Positions 56,288 to 64,000 of a stretch of 64,000 bases of DNA are shown one piece after another. A program made the position numbers and the translations under genes. Location: contig ML664161.1 of assembly GCA_007570785.1 (NCBI GenBank), positions 17,456,101-17,520,100 of the forward strand, given 5' to 3'. Origin of the DNA: Antilocapra americana (lineage: Eukaryota; Chordata; Mammalia; Artiodactyla; Antilocapridae). The notes under the pieces were generated by a model, which searched no databases, was not told the DNA's origin, and saw nothing but the letters and a program-made list of their open reading frames with translations. Numbering within the stretch: the first letter of the stretch is position 1; each line of letters begins with the position of its first letter.

Positions 56288-58005
56288 CATCTAGGATATA
56301 TGATATAGTATATGGTACCTATAAAGACAGGCCTCAGATGTTTAGCAAAAGAAGCCAGGGTACTGTTTACTGGCTGAACTGTTCTTGGAGAGGAACTATT
56401 ATGGAATGGATTGACATGGGTAGTCTGTAAGTCTTCAGAGTAACTTCAGCAAGAAACCAGAAGATTCTGGTTCATTTGGGACCTTAAGTAAATTGAACTG
56501 ATTAAAATATCCATGGGGAGTCCACAGATTCCAGTGTACTTTGAATGCCATGACCAGTATGAACTTTGTTTTTCAACCTGTTTGCTAAAACATTTTAAGC
56601 AAGCTAAATGAATCATTTTTTTTATTGTATTTCTAACTGAATTACCATCTGCTATTTGGAAATCTTAATTAGTTTTGAGGTTTACATTTAAATATAAATT
56701 GTGCACTATCACATTGATTGGTCTAAGATGAGGAGAAGAGAATTATTCTTATAGTTTGGTCTTATTATTTACTCCAATACTTCATCTATTACATGGAATC
56801 CCAAATGTATCTTAAAAACCCTGATTGGTATATAGAGGCTTCAACTGCTTATTATTCTCAGCTCCTCATTTTTGCAGCATCTCTCATTCATTTAGAATAC
56901 GATTTTAATTTCCTTGGTCACTGAGGCTTTTCGGTGTTCTCTTAAAGGAAAACTGCCAAGGTTGATAGGTTCAAATTTGATTTTTCTTACTAGGTGCATT
57001 TATACACTGCCAAGATCTTCCTGCTTCCTTACATGCTTTTCATTTTAATGGTTGATGCACTGCCAGTTGACTCAAGGACCAAGTAATTACAAAATGTCAG
57101 CCCTCAAATCTGATTGTATGAATCCAGAACAGTATGCTGCTTTTCACTGTACTTAAAGAACATAACGAGAACAGTGCCCAGGAATCAATTTAAGAACAAT
57201 AGCTGTTGAGTTAAAGCATCATTATCATTAAGAGGTATTTTTACAATGCTTGGCATTTTTTTTCAGTAGATGCAGTGATTAGATCTAGGTTCTCAGCCCA
57301 CTCTTACCATAGCTTATTATGTGACCTTGGGCAAGTCATCCTAATGCTTCTGAAGGGGTTGGATTTGATATTTTTCCAGGTTATTTCAGATTCTTAACTT
57401 TTTGATTAATATAATTATTCTGCTGAATAATTTTCAAGTTAATCCCACTTTTATGCATTATAAAGGAACCATGGTGGTATTTGAAACTCAGGGTTATACA
57501 GTAGGTCTTACAAAACTGATTTGAATTCCTAATTCTTGATTTGTTCTATTTTATTGGCTTTAAAGCTTGAATAACACAAAGATAATTTTTAGAGGAAAAG
57601 ATGTTTTAGACTCCTGATGTTAACAAATTGTTTATTGGGAATTATGTGACTATTTAAGAACATGAAGTTAGGCATACATTTCTTAGACTCCTGTTGTTGA
57701 CAAATTATTTATTTGGAATTATGTGAATATTTAAAATATGAAATCAGGCATACATCTCATGCTTAAGTTTCTACAAAATTGAAGGAAATCAATAAACATA
57801 AAAAGCCTAGAAACTGAACTCAATAATCTGGAAGATGTTTTGCTGAACCCAAATCATCTAATTGAATGTTACCTTTAATCTTGTTTGTTATGGGATGGGT
57901 TTCTTTGAATTTGGCTCACCTAATTCATAATTCCATGTCATGACTTAACTGTTTAGCCAGTTTCCTTTATTTATTTGCACAGTAAATGGGGACATTTGGC
58001 CTTGA
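56288..58005. other. Intergenic, no supported gene
   Basis: Contains a MIR fragment near 57285-57390 (tatgtgaccttgggcaagtc) and a 77-base tandem duplication at 57606-57759. No coding region. Confidence 0.5.
57606..57759 (+). repeat. Tandem duplication, 77-base units
   Basis: Both units start ttagactcctg and continue with gttgacaaatt-like, ggaattatgtga and aggcatacat in order. Period 77 bases, about one difference in eight. Confidence 0.85.
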
Positions 58006-58985
58006 CTAAGTGCAAGCAACAGTTAGAACTGTACATGGAACAACAGACTGGTTCCAAATCGGGAAAAGAATACATCAAGGCCGTGTATTATCACCCTGCT
58101 TATTTAACTTACATGCAGAGTACATCATGAGAAATGCTGGGCTGGATGAAGCACGAGCTGGAATCAAGATTGCCAGGAGAAATATCAATAATCTCAGATA
58201 TGCAGACAATACCACCCTTATGGCAGAAAGTGAAGAGGACCTAAAAAGCCTCTTGCTGAAAGTGAAAGAGGAGAGTGAAATACTTGGCTTAAGTCACAAC
58301 ATTAAGAAAACTAAAATCATGGCAACCAGTCCCATCACTTCATGGGAAGTAGATCACTGATGGGGAAATAGTGTCAGACTTTATTTTTCTGGGCTCCAAA
58401 ATTACTGCAGATGGTGACTGCAGCCATGGAATTAAAAGACACTTACTCCTTGGAAGGAAAGTTATGACCAACCTAGATAGCATATTAAAAATCAGAGACA
58501 TTACTTTGTCAATAAAGGTCCATCTAGTCAAGGCTATGGTTTTTCCAGCAGTCATGTTTGGTTGTGAGAGTTGGACTATAAAGAAAGCTGAGTGCAGAAA
58601 AATTGATTTTTTTGAACTGTGGTGTTGGAAAACACTCTTGAGAGTCCCTTGGACTTCAAGGAGATCCAACCAGTCCATCTTAAAGGAGATCTCTCCTGGG
58701 TATTCACTGGAAGGACTTATGTTGAAGCTGTAACTCCAATACTTTGGTCACCTCATGCAAAGAGTTGGCTCATTGGAAAAGACTCTGATGCTGGGAAGAA
58801 TTGGGGGCAGGAGGAGAAGGGGACGACAGAGGATGAGATGGCTGGATGGCATCACTGACTCGATGAACATGAGTTTGGGTAAACTCCGGGTGTTGGTGAT
58901 GGACAGGGAGGCCTGGCGTGCCGCTGCTCTTGTGATGACAAAGAGTTGGACACGACTGAGCAACTGAACTGAACTGAACTGAACA
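58006..58985 (+). mobile_element. BovB (RTE LINE) 3' part, sense
   Basis: Plus-strand pieces [38 protein letters not shown] and VSDFIFLGSKITADGD-like, then the 3' region ending in an actga pentamer run (about 58962-58984). The catalytic YADD is altered to YADN and the frame is broken. Confidence 0.92.
58962..58984 (+). repeat. Pentanucleotide (actga)n tail of BovB
   Basis: Four to five units of ctgaa/actga at the 3' end of the BovB copy, the usual BovB tail, and a potential microsatellite. Confidence 0.85.
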
Positions 58986-59044
58986 GTATCATGGTCAGTA
59001 AAGTTGACATGCAAAATTATCACAGTAACTATCACAATTGTTTT

Positions 59045-59240
59045 CTAAAGGAGAGGTCAGCAAACATTTTCTATGAAGGGACAGATAATTATTTTAAGCA
59101 TTGTGGGCCCCATTGTCTCTGCCCTACTACTCAACTCTGCCATTGCAGCAGGAAATCTGCCATAGACAGATTACATAGACATATGTAACAAAAACCTTGG
59201 AGGGGTTCCCATAAAACTTTACATGCAAAAACCAGGTGAT
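59045..59240. mobile_element. Ancient DNA-transposon-like (MER) fragment
   Basis: gaggtcagcaaacattttctatg, aagcattgtgggcccc, tactactcaactctgccattg and cccataaaactttacatgc follow the order of a well-known old mammalian element. Same family as at 43560. Name not assigned. Confidence 0.5.
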
Positions 59241-60174
59241 TATCTGGGTTTGGTCAGGGATCAAAGGTACTTGGATTTAAAGTTACCTAGAATTTTTTTA
59301 AAATGCATTTTTTCCCTTTTTAAACTGAGGACATATAGTCCCAGTTCCTTGCATTTTTTTTGTCTTATTATTTATTTCCAGTGGAGTTATATTCTTAATT
59401 CTCTTTGCAGTCAATTTTCGAGCTTACTTTCCTAATTCTTGTTGATCTAATTTCATTAATGTTTAGTTGACTTTTTGATATTCTTCCTTCAGAATTTGGT
59501 TTTTACTCTGGACAAGTTGCTTAATTTATGAGGAATAACTTTGGATTTTCTAATTTAAAAAATTACAGAAGTAGACAAAGAAATTAAATAAGAAGGTTGC
59601 CCTGATACTGTGCCAGGTGCTTTACATACAGCATCTTAGTCAGTGCTCATCATTGCACTACCACATTTCATTGAGTCTAAGATCCCATAGATTATAAGAC
59701 ATACTTTTTCTCATTTCAGAGACGTTAAAATGTTAGAGCTGATAAAACACAACAATATGTATGTACTATTATTTTTATTATTTTAAGAGTGCATAAATTG
59801 AATCAGAAGAGTTATTTGCCCAAGAGTACATAGCTAGTAGGTGGCAGATTCAGGAAACACATCCAGATCTTTTCCCCCTGGATGTTGTCTATTCCTCCCT
59901 TCCCTTTACCCTTCTCTACTTTTGCCTTTCTTTTCAAAAATTAAAAAAAAAATTTTTTCCCCTAGGCTTACCATCTTGTCCAGATTTGGCTTATCTGATT
60001 TCCTCTACTTATTGAGCTGCCTTCTTACCATCATCTCAGGTGTTTTGAAACCCACCTTCTCAGGAATCCTTACCTCAAATACTAGGAATGAGTTGGGGAT
60101 TTCCCATTATCATGGTCTGTTTGGGATGTGCCACTTTTGTGCTTTATTATTTATTTTATATAACACTAAAATTA
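59241..60174. other. Intergenic, no supported gene
   Basis: MIR/L2-like traces near 59600-59660 and 59785-59870. The 122-codon frame at 59841-60209 has no recognisable domain. Confidence 0.4.
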
Positions 60175-60428
60175 ATCCAATACTTTGGTCAGCTGATGCG
60201 AAGAACTGACTCATCTGGAAAGACCTTGATACTGGGAAAGATTGAAGGCAGGAGGAGAAGGGGATGACAGAGGATGAGATGGTTGGATGGCATTACCAAC
60301 TCGATGGACATGAGTTTGAGCAAGCTCTGAGAGCTGGTGATGGACAGGGAAGCTTGGGATGCTGCTGCAGTCTGTGGGGTCATAAAGAGTCAACATGACT
60401 GAGTGACTGGACTGAGTGACTGACTGAA
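60175..60428 (+). mobile_element. BovB 3' end fragment, sense
   Basis: ccaatactttggtcagctg, gaaagaccttgatactggg, ggatgagatggttggatgg and catgactgagtgactggac: the last about 250 bases of BovB. Confidence 0.88.
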
Positions 60429-60813
60429 AATCAATTTTAAGTAACTATTATAGGCCATTTGTATGATTAAGACATTGTTAGATGTTTTCACAATTTTGTC
60501 TAACCAAAAAGGCCCTGTTATATACCTCCTGTCTCAACATAGTTTATTTTAGCTTATAAATTTCTAGGGAAACAAAGTTGGCATGGATATATATTCTTTG
60601 GGAATGGAATTATGTATATGCTTTGAGATTATAAAGAGATGATATGCCTAAGGGATAAATATAGGAAGAGTAATTGTAATTGAGTCACATCGTGAATGGA
60701 CCTTTATATTGTCACATATTCAGATGTTCATACTAATAGTATAGCTGTTATGAAAAAATAATAATATAAGATAACAAATAAGTAATGAACATTTATCAAA
60801 TGTTTCCTACATG
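60429..60813. other. Intergenic, nothing recognised
   Basis: A+T-rich spacer between two BovB fragments of opposite orientation. Confidence 0.4.
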
Positions 60814-61366
60814 TTAGTTCAGTTCAGTTGCTCAGTCGTGTCCGACTCTTTGTGACTCCAAGAGCAGCAGCACGCCAGGCCTCCTCCAACTCCCGGAGTC
60901 CACCCAAACCCATGTCTATTGAGTCGGTGATGCCATCCAACCATCTCATCTTCTGTCCTCCCCTTCTCCTCCTGCTCTCAATCTTTCTCAGCATCAGGGT
61001 CTTTTCAAATGAGTCAGCTCTTCACATCAGGTGGCCAAAGTACTGGAGTTTCAGCTTCAACATCAGTCCCTCCAATGAACATCCAGGACTGATCTCTTTT
61101 AGGATGGACTGGTTGGATCTTCTTGCAGTCCAAGGGACTTTCAAGAGTCTTCTCCAACACCACAGTTCAAAAGCATCAATTCTTTGGCACTCAGCTTTCT
61201 TCATCATCCAACTCTCACATCCACACATGACTATTGGAAAAACCATAGCCTTGATTAGACGGACCTTTGTTGGCAAGGTAATATCTCTGCTTTTAAATAT
61301 ACTATCTAGGTTGGTTGTAACTTTCCTTCCAAGGAATAAGCATCTTTTCATTTCATGGCTGCAATC
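60814..61366 (-). mobile_element. BovB 3' part, antisense
   Basis: Begins ttcagttcagttgctcagtc (reverse of the BovB tail) and on the minus strand reads [20 protein letters not shown] and FELWCWRRLLKVPWTARR. About 550 bases, 5'-truncated. Confidence 0.9.
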
Positions 61367-61914
61367 ATGTTTTGATGTTTTATGTGTACTAGTACATTTA
61401 AGCTTAGTTTATCCTGAAGTTCCATAAGTAAGTACAATTATTACTCTCATTTTGCAAATAAGGAAAGTGAGACACAGAGAGGATAAATTAACTAAGTACT
61501 CATGTAAGTATTTGAAGGTTTCAGCTCAGTGATGATACATAGTACATTACAGATCTAGGTAGCTCCCTGTAGAGAAATAGGTCATGAAATAAATTTATTT
61601 CCAAGATATTATTTATTCTAAAACCTGCTTCTTGTCTGGGGTCAGACTATGAAGTTATATAGGAGAGGCTTGAATATGGCCAATGAGTTTCAGAACGTGG
61701 AACCAAGGGAGCGCTGAAAAGCAAAGTTCATGGAATACTGGAGATACTGAGCCTGCTTCCTTAAAATCCATCCCCCATTCTCTTGGTTACCTCATTTTCA
61801 TTTGGGTATCTACTCCTTTGACTCAGCCCATAAGTTTTTGAGAACTTGGCTTCACTCTCGTCTCTAGGCAAGAGATTGTATATGCGGCAGCATAATCATA
61901 TCACATGGCCAAGA
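61367..61914. other. Intergenic, MIR fragment
   Basis: A MIR/L2-like stretch at about 61395-61500 (ttattactctcattttgcaaat, aaagtgagacacagagag). Otherwise unassigned. Confidence 0.45.
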
Positions 61915-61970
61915 CTGTTGTTGTTCAGTCACACAGTTATGTCTGACTCTTTGCAACCCCATGGACTGGC
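61915..61970 (-). mobile_element. Bov SINE fragment, antisense
   Basis: ttgttgttcagtcacacag, ttatgtctgactctttgc and aaccccatggactg. Only the 3' end of the family is present. Confidence 0.75.
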
Positions 61971-62149
61971 CAAGACTTTGGTTCACGGTAAAATATGGAC
62001 TGATTTGGACCAAAGATACTGAAAAAGATATTTTCTGGCAACATTTAAGAAAGAATCTCTCTTTAGCATTGTCATTTTCCAACCTATTTTGTTTAGATGA
62101 GAAGCCTAGCATAAAGCTGATATCATGCAAGAGAAAACAAAGAAAGAGT

Positions 62150-62340
62150 TCTTAAGTGTTCTAACCACACCAAAAAACAATAACAAATCCAAAAAGTAAC
62201 TATGTGAGGTGATGGGCATGTAAATTAACTTGACTGTGGTAGTCATTTCACAATGAATATGTATATCAAACCATCATGTTGTACACCTTATGTATATATA
62301 ATTTATCAATTATACCTCAATAAAGCTGGAGTGGGGGAGA
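62150..62340 (+). mobile_element. L1M 3' end, sense
   Basis: ggtagtcatttcacaatg, catgttgtacacctta and caattatacctcaataaagc are the end of the L1MA/L1MB 3' UTR including its polyadenylation signal. Confidence 0.75.
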
Positions 62341-62775
62341 GTGAGGATATCTTTTAGTCACTGAATCAGATAACTGACCTACCATCAGACTTTGAGTCAA
62401 TAAACAGAGTCAGTAAAATCTGTTTTGAAAGCTAATTTAAATTGGATTTTATGTCACTTGTAATGCATGCTGCCTGATACAAAGGGTAAGGAAAGAACTT
62501 AAGCTAGAGGATGGGTCAAATGGTACATCGGATTGAGAGAGTTGGTCTGAGAAGCGGAGAATAGGGATATGGCACAAGACAGAAATTGGAGACATTAAGA
62601 TAGATTTAAGAGAATTTAGAATTTGAGTAGGAGGGGGTAGAGCTGGGAGAAATTATCTAAGTTGAGGGGTTGTTTTTGCAGGTGAGAGGAAGAAACTAAA
62701 TGTGTCAGACTGGCTCAGGTCTTCTGGGTGCTTGCATTACATGTAGGCTTGGCTCTGAAGAAGGGATTGTACATG
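62341..62775. other. Intergenic, nothing recognised
   Basis: Unique purine-rich sequence. No gene or repeat assigned. Confidence 0.4.
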
Positions 62776-62981
62776 TGTGCATCCTAGGTCGCTTCAGTTG
62801 TGTCTGATTCTTTGCAACCTTATGGGCTATAGCCTGCCAGGCTCCTCTATACATGGGGATTCTCTAGGCAAGAATACTGGAGTGGGTTGTCATGCCCTCC
62901 TCCAGGGGATCTTCCCAACCCAGGGACTGAACCCTCATCTCTTAGGAATTCTTTACCACTAGCGCCACCAGGGAAGCCTGG
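62776..62981 (-). mobile_element. Bov-tA SINE, antisense, full length
   Basis: gtcgcttcagttgtgtctg, tctctaggcaagaatactgg, ctccaggggatcttccc and cgccaccagggaagcc. Confidence 0.92.
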
Positions 62982-63668
62982 AAAGGGGTCAAGTATCTTC
63001 ATATCATCACCTTTGGTTGTGAAAACCAGATTTCTTTACAAATGAAGGCAGATCACAAAATGTGAAAACTGACTTGTTATTAAAATGTGTTAAGACCTCC
63101 ACTTTCTCCTATGAGAATGTATTACTACAGGAATTGCCTTCGAATCATAAAGAACTGGAGCATCAAACAATATCTATGGAACAGCTATTTTTAAATATTG
63201 GGCAGTAGATAGTCTAGGGCTGTAAATCACAACAGAAGGTTAACAAATGATGTAAGGTTTGTGATTATACAATTTCCTTCCTGGTGGCAGTTTCCAGGTT
63301 ACAGGAAGGGAAAACCAAAGCTGAGCCTAGTGATCTTATTGCATTTTAGTGATAGATCAGCTTAAGAGAATCTAGACAGTTAGAATTTATGGTAAGGTAT
63401 TGGAGTGAAGGAAGCTGCACTGAGAGAGAGCTCCAGAGATCTGCAGAGATGTCTCCTCAAGTCTTTGATTAATAATTAGTATATGCACAATTGTGCATAT
63501 AATTAGTATATGCACAAGTATATGGAAACTCACTGAAGTGCCCATGAAAGAAGAATTAGAAAGCAATAAGCAAAACAATTCCTGGAGTTCACAAAAAGCT
63601 GAGACTAGTTCATGTTCTCACCAATTTGCGTGGAGAGGACTTTTAATACACATGGCATTGAGTAGAGG
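62982..63668. other. Intergenic, nothing recognised except a short palindromic repeat
   Basis: Holds the 63473-63517 palindrome and direct repeat. No gene. Confidence 0.4.
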
Positions 63669-63679
63669 CCTCAGGAGTG

Positions 63680-63899
63680 CGTGCATGCTAAGTCACTTGA
63701 GTCATGTGCTCTTTGTGACCCTATGGACTGTAGCCTGCCACCCTCCTCTGTCCATGGGATTTTCCAAGCAAGAATACTGAAGTGGGTTGCCATGCCCTCC
63801 TCCAGGGGATCTTCTCAATTCAGGGATTGAACTTGTGTCTTTTATGTCTCCTGCAGTGGCAGGCAGGTTCTTTACCACTAGCACCACCTGGGAAGCCCT
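63680..63899 (-). mobile_element. Bov-tA SINE, antisense, full length, with target-site duplication
   Basis: catgctaagtcacttgagtc to caccacctgggaagccc, flanked by the perfect 11-base direct repeat cctcaggagtg at 63669-63679 and 63900-63910. Confidence 0.93.
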
Positions 63900-64000
63900 C
63901 CTCAGGAGTGTCAAACCTTAATATTGAGACTAAATCAGTCCTGGAATAAAGATTTCTCTGAGTCATCCATGGGATGCCAAGTTGCTGATATATGGAGACT

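Noticed and set aside
59841..60209. 122-codon frame as a membrane protein
   Set aside because: Hydrophobic only because of T-rich sequence; its end runs into a BovB 3' fragment.
1..64000. CRISPR array, operon, phage or plasmid features
   Set aside because: No spaced identical repeats, no prokaryotic gene arrangement; introns and ruminant repeats show nuclear mammalian DNA.
48500..64000. Exons of SOX2 or its overlapping transcript
   Set aside because: No HMG-box or other recognisable coding sequence; a spliced non-coding RNA cannot be recognised from sequence alone.

Overview
This is mammalian nuclear DNA from a ruminant, most probably cattle or a close bovid. It is A+T-rich, the genes are split into short exons with GT-AG introns, and the interspersed repeats are the ruminant set: BovB (RTE-type LINE) copies and Bov-tA/BOVA2 SINEs, with CHR-type tRNA-derived SINEs, older L1M, MIR, an MLT1-type solo LTR and ancient DNA-transposon remains. 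There are no prokaryotic features.

Left part (1-about 28,800, + strand): FXR1, the autosomal paralogue of the fragile-X gene, from its fourth coding exon to the stop codon and 3' UTR. Fourteen exons with canonical splice sites rebuild residues 67-677 of the long (muscle-type) isoform. They encode the second Tudor/Agenet domain, KH0/KH1/KH2, the NES region, the RGG region, the arginine-rich muscle exon and the C-terminal tail. Three coding segments are alternative by structure: an 87-nt intron-like stretch inside exon 12, the 81-nt exon 15 and the 92-nt frame-switching exon 16. Coding exons 1-3 and the promoter lie upstream of the window.

Middle (33,043-37,201, - strand): complete DNAJC19 in six coding exons, 116 codons. 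It is the TIM14-type J-protein of the inner mitochondrial membrane. A CpG-rich promoter with a GC box and two CCAAT boxes lies at about 37.0-37.5 kb. FXR1 and DNAJC19 are arranged tail to tail.

Right part (37.5-64 kb): intergenic, with no gene I can support. It is dominated by BovB copies, including a large inverted pair at 44.3-48.5 kb, Bov SINEs, L1 fragments, an MLT1-type LTR and DNA-transposon fossils.

The two genes have unrelated products: FXR1 is a cytoplasmic RNA-binding and translation regulator, and DNAJC19 is a mitochondrial import or membrane-organising co-chaperone. Points most worth checking are the intron-like segment in exon 12, a G-quadruplex motif in the FXR1 3' UTR, the weak acceptor of muscle exon 15, the BovB inverted repeat, and the absence of young retroelements from 18.2 to 33.7 kb. 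Exon and intron coordinates were placed by eye from reading frame, splice consensus and remembered family sequence. Repeat boundaries are approximate.
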